Assembly: GCA_029263415.1 (NCBI GenBank)
Contig: JAJCXN010000009.1
Span: 248,001 to 312,000, forward strand
Direction of reading: 5' to 3'
Length of the DNA stretch: 64,000 nt
Origin: Acidobacteriota bacterium
GTDB lineage: Bacteria; Acidobacteriota; Thermoanaerobaculia; Multivoradales; Multivoraceae
Shown in pieces: positions 45,208-53,695 of the stretch. Position 1 is the stretch's first letter. Every line of letters begins with the position of its first letter. Under the pieces are notes generated by a model. The model did no database searches, was not told the DNA's origin, and saw only the letters and a list, made by a program, of their open reading frames with translations. The position numbers were made by a program, and so were the translations under genes.

Positions 45208-46707
45208 GTGTCAGAAGAATTCGAACCCGCAGTCGTCGGAGCTGGCGACCAAGCCAGTGCTGCCCTGATCGGATTGCCGGTGGTCGCGGTCGTTGGTCGA
45301 CCCAACGTTGGCAAGTCGACCCTGTTCAACCGGCTAGTCGGTCATCGGCAAGCGATCGTCCACGATAAGCCAGGTGTCACGCGCGACCGGATCACAGGTA
45401 CATTCGACCTCGGCGAAGGGCGCAACGCCGACATCATCGATACCGGGGGTTTGGTTCCGCAGGACGACCCTTTGGGACTGAACGATCAAGTCAAGCTCGC
45501 GATCGAAGAGGCAGATGCACTCATCTTTGTGGTCGACGGCCGAGCGGGCCTGGTTCCTCCGGACCAAGAGGTCACAGAGCTTCTGTGGCGCTACGACGTG
45601 CCGGTAGTGGTTGCGGTCAACAAAGCCGACACCAACGCCGCCCAAGAGAGCTTTCACGAGTTCTACGAGTTGGGCTTCGAGCACTGCGTGCTGCTCTCGG
45701 CGGAACACGGGACCGGAATCCCTGACTTGACCGAAACGCTGCGGCTGGTGTTGCCCGCCGTTGAAGGCGAGGGGCAACCAGTGCTCGGTGATCGTCTGGC
45801 AATCGTCGGTCGGCCCAACGTTGGTAAGTCGTCGCTCATCAACCAGCTTTCCCGCCAAGAAAGAGCATTGGTTTCGCCAATCGCGGGCACCACCCGCGAT
45901 CCGATCGATACCAAGATCGAGTTCGAGGGCCGCCCCTATTGGCTGGTCGATACAGCGGGTATTAGACGGCGTAGTCAAGTCTCCGAACCGTCTGAGGAAG
46001 TCGCGGTCATGATGGCCAAACGTCAGATTGCAAAGGCTGACCTTGCCTTCTTGATCATCGATGCCTCGGCCGGTATCACCACCGGTGACCTAGCGATCGC
46101 GGATGCCATCTGGGACCAGGGCAAGCCGTGTGTGGTGCTGATCAACAAGTGGGATTTGCTCCAAGAAGCCGAGATGGATGAAGATGACGAAACCCGGATG
46201 CGTGCTGAAGAAAGCTGGGAACGCCTAGATGAGATTCTCAGCAACCCTCCGCGAGTCAACATCTCTGCACTGACTGGGCGCCATATCGATCGCGTGCTCA
46301 AGCCCGTGCCAGCGGCACTGGAGCGTTGGCGCACAGAGATCAGCACCTCAGAGGCCAATCGCCTTTTTGAGCGTGCTTTGCAGCGTCATCAGCCGCCAGC
46401 CCACCGCGGACGCCCTTGGAACCTGCTGTATGCAACCCAAGTGACCACCGCGCCACCAACCTTCATGCTCTTTGCGAACCGCACCATCAAGCGTCAAGAC
46501 CCCTATCGTCGCTATCTCGAGAACAGCGCTCGACGCGAACTCGAACTGGACGGCATTCCCATCCGGCTGATCATCCGAGAGCGATCGAAGAGAGCGCAAG
46601 AACGTGGACCCAGTGGTGCTGGAGCGTCGGGTGGGGCAGCACAATCGGGTCGGACGGCAAAGTCGAGCAGTTCGGATCCTTGGGGCCGAGGTTCAACGGA
46701 GCCTTAG
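45208..46707 (+). CDS. der: ribosome assembly GTPase Der
   Basis: Essential GTPase with two tandem G domains that assists 50S subunit assembly. 499 aa, GTG start. First domain: GRPNVGKST (about 30), DTGGLVPQDDP, NKADT; second domain: GRPNVGKSS (about 201), DTAGIRRRSQ, NKWD. The KH-like C-terminal domain carries RPWNLLYATQVTTAPPTFMLFANR and YRRYLENSARR. A Gly/Ser-rich tail of about 35 residues is extra. The N-terminus also has about 25 residues before the first P-loop. Confidence 0.96.
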   Translation: MSEEFEPAVVGAGDQASAALIGLPVVAVVGRPNVGKSTLFNRLVGHRQAIVHDKPGVTRDRITGTFDLGEGRNADIIDTGGLVPQDDPLGLNDQVKLAIEEADALIFVVDGRAGLVPPDQEVTELLWRYDVPVVVAVNKADTNAAQESFHEFYELGFEHCVLLSAEHGTGIPDLTETLRLVLPAVEGEGQPVLGDRLAIVGRPNVGKSSLINQLSRQERALVSPIAGTTRDPIDTKIEFEGRPYWLVDTAGIRRRSQVSEPSEEVAVMMAKRQIAKADLAFLIIDASAGITTGDLAIADAIWDQGKPCVVLINKWDLLQEAEMDEDDETRMRAEESWERLDEILSNPPRVNISALTGRHIDRVLKPVPAALERWRTEISTSEANRLFERALQRHQPPAHRGRPWNLLYATQVTTAPPTFMLFANRTIKRQDPYRRYLENSARRELELDGIPIRLIIRERSKRAQERGPSGAGASGGAAQSGRTAKSSSSDPWGRGSTEP

Positions 46708-46798
46708 CGGGTTAGGATTGGCCAGCAACGAAAGATGATCGTTAAGCCTGCGACCCGTGTGCAACCACCTGCGTGTCCGCCCACTTGGGCCAAAATCG

Positions 46799-47317
46799 AT
46801 GAGCAAGACCTACAAGACCGCCGAAGCCTGCCGTGTGCTCGACGTGCAACCGTACGTGCTGCGCTACTGGGAAGCCGAGTTTGCCGCGTTAGGCGGGAAG
46901 AAATCGAGTCCCCAGCGCAGCTACACCGAAGATGAGCTCAACATCCTCAGGCGGATCAAGTTGTTACTGTACGACGAGGGCTACACCATGGGCGGGGCCA
47001 AGAAGAAGTTGGCCGCCGAAGTGGAGGAGGCAGCAGGCGAGGGATCCGCACCCAACGGTGTATCCACCGCGGACTCAAAAGGAAAGGCCGCTGCAGCAGC
47101 GCCGACCACAAAGTCTAAGAGCCAAAAGAAGCCCTCGCCTAACTCGGCAGCAAAGCGCGCTAAGCCCGCCACTTCAAAGTCCAAGACTTCCGCATCAGAG
47201 AAGAAAGAATCTCTTGACACAGGAGACCCGGTACGGATAGAAACCGTCCTGCTCGAGCTACGTAAGCTCCATGCTGAAGCGGAGCAAATCCTCTCGCTCG
47301 TGCGTGCCGCAAAATAG
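46799..47317 (+). CDS. MerR-family transcriptional regulator
   Basis: 172-aa regulator from ATG 46799; the frame upstream to 46757 shows no family residues. The MerR winged helix is YKTAEACRVLDVQPYVLRYWEAEFAAL, then KSSPQRSYTEDELNILRRIKLLLYDEGYTMGGAKKKL. A Lys/Ala/Ser/Pro-rich, histone-like linker of about 70 residues follows, and a short C-terminal helix (ETVLLELRKLHAEAEQIL) for dimerisation. The ligand is unknown and no Cys ligands for metal are seen. This small branch is often encoded beside ihfA and a tRNA-Pro gene; here tRNA-Pro lies 109 bp downstream. Confidence 0.9.
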   Translation: MSKTYKTAEACRVLDVQPYVLRYWEAEFAALGGKKSSPQRSYTEDELNILRRIKLLLYDEGYTMGGAKKKLAAEVEEAAGEGSAPNGVSTADSKGKAAAAAPTTKSKSQKKPSPNSAAKRAKPATSKSKTSASEKKESLDTGDPVRIETVLLELRKLHAEAEQILSLVRAAK

Positions 47318-47425
47318 GCACCCACCGACGACCAATCTCTCTGGCTAGGCGTCCAGTGAACGGGTCATTCGAAGACCGGCCCACACAGGAGAGATTGACA
47401 GCGAATCGAGCAACAATCGAAGGAA

Positions 47426-47502
47426 CGGGACGTGGCGCAGTCTGGTAGCGCACCTGAATGGGGTTCAGGGGGTCGGAGGTTCGAATCCTCTCGTCCCGAC
47501 CA
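47426..47502 (+). tRNA. tRNA-Pro (anticodon GGG)
   Basis: Acceptor CGGGACG pairs with CGTCCCG, discriminator A, CCA encoded. The anticodon stem CCTGA/TCAGG holds loop ATGGGGT with anticodon GGG. D and T arms are standard (GGAGG-TTCGAAT-CCTCT with one wobble). It follows the MerR gene on the same strand and may be cotranscribed. Confidence 0.95.
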
Positions 47503-47798
47503 ACGATTGCCGGTGTCAACAGAGGTTCGCGGGCAGACATAGTATTGGCGATCTGGCCTGTCTCGCAGCTTGCCTGCGTGTTTGTGTAGGCATTTGGCGC
47601 GAGCTCCCGTCCGTTCGGGCCTTGCCCTAAGCCTCCACAAGCTCTACGCTCGACGAAACGGAGCTTTTCAACGTGCTAGGCGGTTCAGGTAGGTGGCCGG
47701 GCCGTCAGATTCCAGCGCCTGCAGCTCGAAGAGCGCGCATGGTGTGCCGCGCTCCGTGGTAGTTTGGGTTAACAAGAATCAGGGTAAGGACCTTTAGA
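47503..47798. other. intergenic stretch before ribH
   Basis: 296 bp with no convincing gene. It was checked for an FMN riboswitch, whose core motifs are not seen. Several short GC-rich inverted repeats exist but none is followed by a T-run. Confidence 0.5.
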
Positions 47799-48308
47799 TT
47801 GAGCGATTTAGATAAACATGCCGGAACGCCCAATGCGGCGTTGAGCAACGGCCAGGGATTGCGCTTTGGCATCGTGATGTCGCGCTACAACGAGGGCATT
47901 TCGCGCTGCTTGTTGGAGGGTGCCTCCGAGTGCTTGAAGCATCACGGCGTTGCTCCAGATGACATCAGCGTGATCGAAGTTCCTGGCGCCTGGGAGATCC
48001 CCATGGGGCTGACTTGGTTGAGCAAATCAAGCACTTTCGATGGGCTGCTGGTGGTTGGCGTGGTTATCCGCGGTGAGACGCCGCACTTTGACTACGTTTG
48101 CCGCTCCTGCGCTGACGGCTGTGACCGGGTCGCGGCTCAGTCCAACTTGGTGGTGGGTTTTGGTTTACTGACCTGTGACACGGTCGAGCAGGCGAACGAA
48201 CGCGCGGGCGGGGCAGTAGGAAACAAGGGTGTTGAAGCGGCGATGGCAGCGCTCGAGATGGCCAATCTCAAGCGCTCGTTGATCACGCCGGTGATTGGGC
48301 ATCTCTAA
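47799..48308 (+). CDS. ribH: 6,7-dimethyl-8-ribityllumazine synthase
   Basis: Penultimate step of riboflavin synthesis: condenses the ribityl-uracil amine with dihydroxybutanone phosphate. 169 aa, TTG start. Seen: FGIVMSRYNEGISRCLLEGA, VPGAWEIPMGLTWL (substrate contact), VVIRGETPHFDYVC with the catalytic His, and VGFGLLTCDTVEQANERAGG, then NKGVEAAMAALEMANL. It forms an icosahedral or pentameric shell in other bacteria. Its stop TAA shares a base with the nusB ATG; ribH-nusB is a very common pair. Confidence 0.95.
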   Translation: MSDLDKHAGTPNAALSNGQGLRFGIVMSRYNEGISRCLLEGASECLKHHGVAPDDISVIEVPGAWEIPMGLTWLSKSSTFDGLLVVGVVIRGETPHFDYVCRSCADGCDRVAAQSNLVVGFGLLTCDTVEQANERAGGAVGNKGVEAAMAALEMANLKRSLITPVIGHL

Positions 48309-49024
48309 TGATGAGTGAAGTCCAATCAACAGCCGAAGCGCTGGCAGGTGAGCGCAAACGCGGCGAACGCGGTAAGCGGCGGCAAGGTCGAGAGATGGCG
48401 CTGCAGATGCTCTTTCAGTGGGAAGCCAGCGGCCTACATCCTTCTGAAGTGTTGCGCTCGTTCGACATCTATCTCTATCAAGCAGAAACAGCGAAGGGCG
48501 CCAAGAGTTCTGGTGGGCTCGAGCCGACTGAACCGGGAGCAGACGGGCTCTTGCCAAGTAAGCTCGAAGCAGAAGACGACGATCCAATCGAGATGGACTC
48601 GATCGATCAACGCCGCGAAGCGGCTAAGCAAGAGAACATTGATCGGCAGGTCAGTATTGACATAGGGGCAAAAGGCCAATCGAAGCCGTATCAGTTCGCC
48701 CGTTCGCTGGTGCTGGGTGTGGTCGAGCACCAGGAGACGATCGATCAGACCATTTCAGCGGGCGCAGACAACTGGCGCATCGAGCGCATGCCTCAAGTTG
48801 ATCGAAACATCCTGAGGCTAGCGCTGTTTGAGGCTCAGCATCTCGGTGAGTTGCCGAAGGCGGTGATCATTGATGAGGGCATCGAGTTAGCCAAGAAGTT
48901 TGGTGGCGAGAACTCTGGTGCGTTTGTGAACGGCCTACTTGACGGTTTGCTCGCCGGCATTGGCACTGGTGGCAGCACGGATACGGTTGCGAGCGGGGCG
49001 TCAATGGCGGGTGCGAAAGAGTAG
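48308..49024 (+). CDS. nusB: transcription antitermination factor NusB
   Basis: RNA-binding helical protein acting with S10 in rRNA antitermination. 238 aa is well over the usual 140. The N-terminal QGREMALQMLFQWEASGLHPSEVL and the C-terminal NWRIERMPQVDRNILRLALFE, then AVIIDEGIELAKKFGGENSGAFVNGLLD, are canonical. Between them is an insert of roughly 60-70 residues (about 58-122) rich in Glu, Asp, Lys and Ser, apparently disordered. A short Gly/Ser tail is also extra. Start at the first of two adjacent ATG codons, coupled to ribH. Confidence 0.92.
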   Translation: MMSEVQSTAEALAGERKRGERGKRRQGREMALQMLFQWEASGLHPSEVLRSFDIYLYQAETAKGAKSSGGLEPTEPGADGLLPSKLEAEDDDPIEMDSIDQRREAAKQENIDRQVSIDIGAKGQSKPYQFARSLVLGVVEHQETIDQTISAGADNWRIERMPQVDRNILRLALFEAQHLGELPKAVIIDEGIELAKKFGGENSGAFVNGLLDGLLAGIGTGGSTDTVASGASMAGAKE

Positions 49025-49031
49025 GCGGCGG

Positions 49032-50219
49032 ATGTTGCGGCTCGAGCATCGTCAAATGCGCCGAGTGCGCCGGTGGTTGTTCGGTGTTGTCCTCCTTGTC
49101 TCTGGCGGCACCGGAAGCGTGCTGGTTGCGATGCCTGGAGCCGAATCGGTGGAGCCAGACCGCAGCGGCCTGCTGGTGTCCGGCACGCAGCGGGTCCGCG
49201 CCCAGGTGCCACGCTCCGCACCGATCACCGCGTTCAGTAACCAAGGATACTCCTTAAGTCTTGTTGAGCCGGAATCGCAGGCGAAGGGGGGCAAGGATGG
49301 GTTCGCCGAGATTGAGGTGAGTGTGACGCTTGATCCCGTGATCGAAAAGACGCGGTTCCAGATCAACTCCTTAGCGAGCGGTCAGATCAGCGAACTGGCG
49401 CAACGCCTGGCTCGCCGAGCGCGGTACCAAGAAGACGCGGTGGCTCTGATCCTGGGATGGCAGGCACGGAACATTGAGTATCGTCTCGATCGTTCCCTCG
49501 ATCAGGGCGCTGTTGCCGTGTTCGCTCGCAGAACCGCATACTGCACAGGCATGGCTCGGCTGGCGGTAGCACTCTTAGGTGCCGTCGGCATCGAGTCGCG
49601 CGAAGTGGTTGGCTACGCACTCGACGGTCAACGGGGCCCAGATGGCTATCACCGTTGGATTGAAGTGTTCTACCCGGGCCAAGGTTGGCGCTTTGCCGAT
49701 CCGCAGGCAACGGTGGATTTTGTACCCGCGACCTACATCCGCCTCGCTAGTGAGTCGGTGCCAATCAGCCCTCAGACAGCATCTACTTGGGCGATTCTAG
49801 AACAGGGCGATAACCATCTTCCGATCACCAGCGATCCGCAGTTACCCGTTGGGCTAGAACGGCGGTATGCAGGGGAGCCGGTGAAGGGCGCACGCCTCCG
49901 AGTGCTTCTCGGCCTCACACACATCTCCTCGAGCCACGAGGTCCCGATGCTGTTGGGGCCAGAGCAGACAACACAGCGGACAACAGCGCAGATGCCGGGG
50001 CAGGACCAGGCGGCACAAGCAAAGACCAAGCCGATCAGCACCGCGGTCGCGGTGCTCACTGGAACGAGTTGGGTACAGAGTCGAACGATAGATCGGCCGA
50101 TCGTCGATTTTGTGGACCTAGCTCCAGGCCGCTACACCCTGAGTATTGGCGAGCACCGAGAGCAGATCACGCTCGATGAGCGAGATCAGGTCACCATCGA
50201 TCTGCGCTCGGACAAGTAA
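49032..50219 (+). CDS. transglutaminase-like secreted protein
   Basis: 395-aa protein from ATG 49032, 7 nt after the nusB stop; longer frames overlap nusB. A basic N-terminus and hydrophobic stretch (WLFGVVLLVSGGTGSVLVAM) act as signal or anchor. The transglutaminase core has the catalytic Cys in RRTAYCTGMARLAVALL (about residue 172) and His/Asp in DGYHRWIEVFYPGQGWRFADP (about 205-225), so the Cys-His-Asp triad is complete. The rest is beta-rich, ending in a small sandwich domain. Such proteins usually act as proteases or amidases on envelope peptides rather than as cross-linkers. Partner unknown. Confidence 0.87.
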   Translation: MLRLEHRQMRRVRRWLFGVVLLVSGGTGSVLVAMPGAESVEPDRSGLLVSGTQRVRAQVPRSAPITAFSNQGYSLSLVEPESQAKGGKDGFAEIEVSVTLDPVIEKTRFQINSLASGQISELAQRLARRARYQEDAVALILGWQARNIEYRLDRSLDQGAVAVFARRTAYCTGMARLAVALLGAVGIESREVVGYALDGQRGPDGYHRWIEVFYPGQGWRFADPQATVDFVPATYIRLASESVPISPQTASTWAILEQGDNHLPITSDPQLPVGLERRYAGEPVKGARLRVLLGLTHISSSHEVPMLLGPEQTTQRTTAQMPGQDQAAQAKTKPISTAVAVLTGTSWVQSRTIDRPIVDFVDLAPGRYTLSIGEHREQITLDERDQVTIDLRSDK

Positions 50220-50278
50220 TCGATCCGCTTGCGCGGTCTAAGCCTTGGTAGTCTCGCCGCACACCACCGGCACTGTCG

Positions 50279-50319
50279 TTCGAGCGGCACTGTTCTTCGA
50301 GCGGCACTGTTCTTCGAGC
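50279..50319. repeat. 17-bp tandem repeat upstream of lptE
   Basis: TTCGAGCGGCACTGTTC is repeated twice and then begun a third time (TTCGAGC). It lies between the transglutaminase-like gene and lptE. Confidence 0.85.
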
Positions 50320-50338
50320 ACCCGATGCCGGGCCCCAA

Positions 50339-50377
50339 TAGATTCACACGGTAGATTCACAGAGTAGGTTCACAGCC
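50339..50377. repeat. 13-bp imperfect tandem repeat upstream of lptE
   Basis: Three units of the form TAGRTTCACASRS follow one another (TAGATTCACACGG, TAGATTCACAGAG, TAGGTTCACAGCC), ending 25 bp before the lptE ATG. It may carry promoter or regulator sites. Confidence 0.8.
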
Positions 50378-50402
50378 GCACGCGCGCTAAGAGGATTGAG
50401 TG

Positions 50403-50993
50403 ATGCATTCAGGCCGAGAGAAATTTGGAACTAGTACGGCACGAGGCACCGCCATCAACCCGTTGCGAGGCTTGGCGCTCCTTACCCTAGTGTCTATCCT
50501 GGCGACAGCGGTTGGCTGCGGATACGCCCTGGTCGGCCGCGGCACAAACATCCCAGAGGACATCGCCCGCGTCTACGTTGCCCCGTTCATCAACCAAACG
50601 TCGCGCGGCGAGATCGAACAGTTCATCACTGCTGCTGTGAGCAGTGAATTGGTCACCCGCCAACGATTTACGGTGGTCAACTCCGAGGCCGACAGCGATG
50701 CAAGCATTGCTGGCGAGATCACCGACTTTCGAGTGACCCCAATCACCTTCGACGCCGACGGGCGAGCGACAGAGTACGAGACCACCATCATCGCGAAGGT
50801 CGCCTTCACTCGGCGACCGATTGCGCCTGGCGAAGAAGGCGAAACGATTTGGTCCAACTCGAGGTACCTCTTCAAAGAGACGTACGAGTTAGACGCGTCC
50901 GAAGAGTTCTTTGACCAAGAGAACATTGCGCTGGATGACACCGCAGAGCTGTTCGCCAAAACCATGATCAGCGACCTTCTTGAAGGCTTCTAG
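50403..50993 (+). CDS. lptE: LPS assembly lipoprotein LptE
   Basis: Outer-membrane lipoprotein that plugs the LptD barrel for LPS insertion. 196 aa from ATG 50403 (GTG 50400 adjacent), with AGAGGA upstream. Long N-terminus, then lipobox ATAVGC near residue 39 and the typical GCGYALVGRGTNIPEDIARVYV opening. The segment VAPFINQTSRGEIEQFITAAVSSEL and the following beta strands match the LptE fold. The partner lptD is not in the window, but LptF/LptG is encoded at 59929-62451. Next common neighbour holA is not seen. Confidence 0.9.
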   Translation: MHSGREKFGTSTARGTAINPLRGLALLTLVSILATAVGCGYALVGRGTNIPEDIARVYVAPFINQTSRGEIEQFITAAVSSELVTRQRFTVVNSEADSDASIAGEITDFRVTPITFDADGRATEYETTIIAKVAFTRRPIAPGEEGETIWSNSRYLFKETYELDASEEFFDQENIALDDTAELFAKTMISDLLEGF

Positions 50994-51478
50994 GGGCTTG
51001 TGGGGAACACCAGCTCGGGCGACTTCCGATCGCTAGGCGACGGCCAGGTCGCTCGCAAAGCGGAGACCGCTGACCGCGGCTAAGAATGGAGGCCCGAAAC
51101 CTGCGCATCACGTCCTGACGCAGTACGCTTGCCGAAGCGCAGCGTTTCGGGAGACGGCGTTTGGAGACCGCGGGGACGCGACCCGTTGCCGAACGAGGGA
51201 ACGTCGAAGACCTAGGCGAGCTGATGCCGCCAAGTCCGCCCTGAGGCTGCCCGCGTTGATTCGGCTCGCGTTGCTTCGGGCCGCGCTGATCCGGGCCGCG
51301 CTGATTCGGCTCGGTAGATCCGCGCCAGCGCGGTCACGACAGGGGCTATCGCTGCGAGCAAAGAAACAGGACGGCAGACGAAGCACATCCGTCTCGCCGA
51401 GCGGCGCTGGAGAGGCCTATCGGTCCTTATTGACTCCCAGCGGCGACGAGCGCGCCGCCTGAGCAAGCAGAAGAAGGC
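50994..51478. other. gene-free 485-bp stretch between convergent lptE and rpsT
   Basis: No ORF with recognisable signatures. It contains the 15-bp tandem repeat and a short AGCGG/CCGCT hairpin. In many Gram-negatives the DNA polymerase delta-subunit gene holA sits between lptE and rpsT; no trace of it is readable here. Confidence 0.5.
51252..51311. repeat. 15-bp tandem repeat, four units
   Basis: Four units of consensus CGCGYTGATTCGGSY follow each other with a few substitutions, and a fifth decayed unit begins at 51312. The 15-bp period keeps frame in any reading (repeating pentapeptides), but none matches the pentapeptide-repeat protein consensus. Confidence 0.85.
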
Positions 51479-51757
51479 CTAGGAGGCGGCGGCCGCTTCC
51501 GTTCCGCGGACGAGCCGAGTCAAGCGCGACTTGCTGCGTGCAGCAGCGTTGGCGTGGATCGAGCCAGCTTGGGCTGCGCGATCGAGCTTGGAGATGGCAT
51601 CGCTGAGTCCAGCGGTGGCAGCCTCAGTGTCGCCTTCGGCGGCGGCGGTCCGCACACGTTTGACAGCGGTCCGGAGTGCGGACATGCTGCCCCGGTTGCG
51701 GTCGCGGCGCTTGACGTCTTGGCGGATTCGTTTGATGGTGGAAGCGTTATTAGCCAT
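51479..51757 (-). CDS. rpsT: 30S ribosomal protein S20
   Basis: Primary 16S rRNA binding protein of the 30S subunit. 92 aa, start ATG 51757 with AGGAAC upstream. The family opening is MANNASTIKRIRQDVKRRDRNRG, shown here in parts: ANNASTIKRIRQ and RRDRNRGSMSALRTAVKRV. The rest is a Lys/Arg/Ala-rich helical bundle ending LTRLVRGTEAAAAS. It is transcribed alone or from the end of the tol-pal unit. In E. coli S20 represses its own translation; no such element is evident here. Confidence 0.95.
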   Translation of the reverse strand: MANNASTIKRIRQDVKRRDRNRGSMSALRTAVKRVRTAAAEGDTEAATAGLSDAISKLDRAAQAGSIHANAAARSKSRLTRLVRGTEAAAAS

Positions 51758-51879
51758 TTGGTGATTCGTTCCTGTTGGGAATAGAGCTGATTGAGGTCTT
51801 GACGCGGCCTGAATGCCAGTTCGGCCTGGATGCCAGTGGAGCCCTAAGTCTCCCGCAACGTCTCCGCCGCGCGCGTCGG

Positions 51880-51897
51880 GCGCCGCACAGGCGGCGC
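51880..51897 (-). terminator. GC-rich hairpin upstream of rpsT
   Basis: GCGCCGC / GCGGCGC with a 4-nt loop, 103 nt downstream of the ybgF stop and 123 nt upstream of rpsT on the same strand. It may end the tol-pal transcript or be part of the rpsT leader. No T-run. Confidence 0.4.
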
Positions 51898-51999
51898 AAG
51901 TCGTGGGATTCTATTGGTTTAGCCTGTGTGTGAGCAAGGTTCAAGGCGGTCGAAACGATCAGTTTTCACTGGCTCGAGGTCGAGCGTTCTCGATTGGCG

Positions 52000-52803
52000 C
52001 TAGCTCGGTATCTCTCTGAGTTCGCGTTGGGCGAGAATCGCTTCGTCTGACCGCGGGTAGTCGGCCATCACTGAACGAAAAGCTGACGTGGCTTGTTCGC
52101 CATCACCCAGTTCCAAGTAGGCCTTGCCGGTGCGCAGAAGAGCGGACGGAACCTTCTCACTAGCGGGGTAGCGCTGCCGCACAGCAGTGAACTGACGAAT
52201 CGCACCGCGGAACTCCCGCAGGCTGAAGTGACACTCACCGGTCCAATACAGGGCGTTGTCGGCCGTTGCGCTGTCTGGGTTGCCTTCGAGGAAAGCAGTG
52301 AAGCCTCGTAGAGCCGTTCTGTAGTCTGCGTTTTGGAATGCTTGCAGGGCCGCCTCATACGCCTCCGATCCGGAGAGAGTCGGAGAGGGTGCAGGCTGCA
52401 CCGGGCGATCAACGATGGCCTGAAGCTCAACGATGGCACGCCTAAGAGCCGCCGTCTCTTCTGACACATCCTTGACCGCGATGGTGCTCTCTTGCACTGA
52501 AGCAGCGAGTGCCTCGATCCGACCCAGCAAGACTCTGAGGTCCGCTTCGGCGTCGGCACGGCCCTTCAGGAGTTGTTCCTGCGCTTGTGCCACCGTGGCT
52601 TCCAAGCGCTCCACCTGCCCACGGTCAGAGGACTGCTGCTGGATGGTTGCCAGCTGTTGTTGCATCACATCCAGCTGCTGCTGCATGGAGATGATCTCGG
52701 GTGGAGTAGTGGCGCACCCTGATCCGAGTACTGCGAGAGAGCCGAGTATTACGAGAGGCAGTAAACCAAAAAACGGAGACCGCTGCTGGCCTCCGTTTCC
52801 CAC
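52000..52803 (-). CDS. ybgF: Tol-Pal system protein YbgF/CpoB
   Basis: Periplasmic TPR protein that couples peptidoglycan synthesis with outer-membrane constriction. From GTG 52803 (267 aa) the N-terminus is a lipoprotein signal, FFGLLPLVILGSLAVL with lipobox GSGC at about residue 30; the longer frame from 52908 places 35 odd residues before it. A Gln-rich trimerising coiled coil (EIISMQQQLDVMQQQLATIQ) precedes the TPR part (EAYEAALQAFQNADYRTALRGF, DNALYWTGECHFSLREFRGAI, VPSALLRTGKAYLELGD). A lipidated YbgF is common outside enterobacteria. Last gene of the tol-pal set. Confidence 0.9.
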   Translation of the reverse strand: MGNGGQQRSPFFGLLPLVILGSLAVLGSGCATTPPEIISMQQQLDVMQQQLATIQQQSSDRGQVERLEATVAQAQEQLLKGRADAEADLRVLLGRIEALAASVQESTIAVKDVSEETAALRRAIVELQAIVDRPVQPAPSPTLSGSEAYEAALQAFQNADYRTALRGFTAFLEGNPDSATADNALYWTGECHFSLREFRGAIRQFTAVRQRYPASEKVPSALLRTGKAYLELGDGEQATSAFRSVMADYPRSDEAILAQRELREIPS

Positions 52804-52927
52804 GTTGCCTGGGTTCCCGCGCGAGGCGACGCCCGCGGGGCCCCCTGTGGGTGCCCCGGGACGGTCTTCTGCCTTGGCGTGGCTACTATCTACCCAGATT
52901 ACGACCACCGCCGACTGTCAACCGCTG

Positions 52928-53500
52928 CTAGTTGCGGCCGGTGAGGCGGAAGTACGCGCGACGGTTCTTGCCCCAGCAGGACTCGCTGCTCTCGGCGCAG
53001 GCACCACGCTCTTCGCCGTAGCTGATGGTCCGGATGCGGCTTGATGGCACACCGAGTTCGGTGACGTAGTCAAGAGCTGCGTTCGACCGGCGTTCGCCGA
53101 GAGCCAAGTTGTACTCACTGGTTCCACGCTCATCGCAGTGGCCCTCAATGGTGACGACAAACTTGTCGTTCTCTTTGAGGAACGCCGCGTTCTTCGCTAG
53201 CCGCTCGCGAGCAGCAGGAGAGAGTTCGGAGCGATCGAACTCGAAATACACAGTTCCGAGAAGACCGTTCTCTTCGGCATACTGCTGCGCGATCAGCAGG
53301 TCGTCATCCAGCGGGTCGATCACGGGGTCCTTCTCGGGAGTGGGCTCCGGACGGGTGACTTCCACAGGTTTCGGTGGCTCAGGTGTTACGACCGGCTCTG
53401 GCGCGGGCACGGGTGGTTCTGGCGGAACGGGCTTGTTGCAGGCAAAACTAAAAACCAACAATGCGGCGAGAACCGCGAACGGCAACCTACGGACAGACAT
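52928..53500 (-). CDS. pal: peptidoglycan-associated lipoprotein Pal
   Basis: Outer-membrane lipoprotein that binds peptidoglycan and TolB. Start at ATG 53500 (190 aa): AAGGAG lies 6 nt upstream, whereas ATG 53506 directly abuts it. Signal and lipobox LVFSFACNK, then a Pro/Glu/Val linker, then the OmpA-like domain: TVYFEFDRSELSPAARERL, IEGHCDERGTSEYNLALGERRS and the NR motif WGKNRRAYF. The domain carries extra Cys (GHCDERG, ACAESSESCW) that may pair, a feature also met in Acidobacteriota-like Pal proteins. The spacer to tolB is 279 bp. Confidence 0.95.
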   Translation of the reverse strand: MSVRRLPFAVLAALLVFSFACNKPVPPEPPVPAPEPVVTPEPPKPVEVTRPEPTPEKDPVIDPLDDDLLIAQQYAEENGLLGTVYFEFDRSELSPAARERLAKNAAFLKENDKFVVTIEGHCDERGTSEYNLALGERRSNAALDYVTELGVPSSRIRTISYGEERGACAESSESCWGKNRRAYFRLTGRN

Positions 53501-53682
53501 GCACATCTCCTTCGACCCTCACGGTCTCGTCTGAGGCCTTCGAGGTGGGGTTAGCTGGGAAGCTTCGCTTTGAGAAACTCAAGATCAAAGACTTGGCAAC
53601 GGATTCTGGGACTGACCGGTGCCGCTCATGAAAGCTCACTCTATCTTGCCAAGAATGACCGCACATTAGCAAAGGCCAGATT

Positions 53683-53695
53683 GCGGTTCAACCGC
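53683..53695. repeat. short palindrome in the tolB-pal spacer
   Basis: GCGGTT-C-AACCGC lies in the 279-bp gap between tolB and pal. With the flanking TTG/CCAA the arms extend imperfectly. It could weaken or restart transcription before pal; no firm promoter was found. Confidence 0.35.

Noticed and set aside
47395-47400. TTGACA as a -35 element for tRNA-Pro
   Set aside because: Only 25 bp before the tRNA 5' end and no -10 at a usable distance.
47503-47798. FMN riboswitch before ribH
   Set aside because: None of the conserved core segments of the RFN element are present.
51252-51311. CRISPR array or pentapeptide-repeat gene
   Set aside because: Units are 15 bp without spacers, and no reading gives the A-D/N-L-x-x pentapeptide pattern.
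51108-51466. Two minus-strand open frames between lptE and rpsT
   Set aside because: Their content is Arg/Ala/Ser-rich and driven by the 15-bp repeat; no start context or homology motif.
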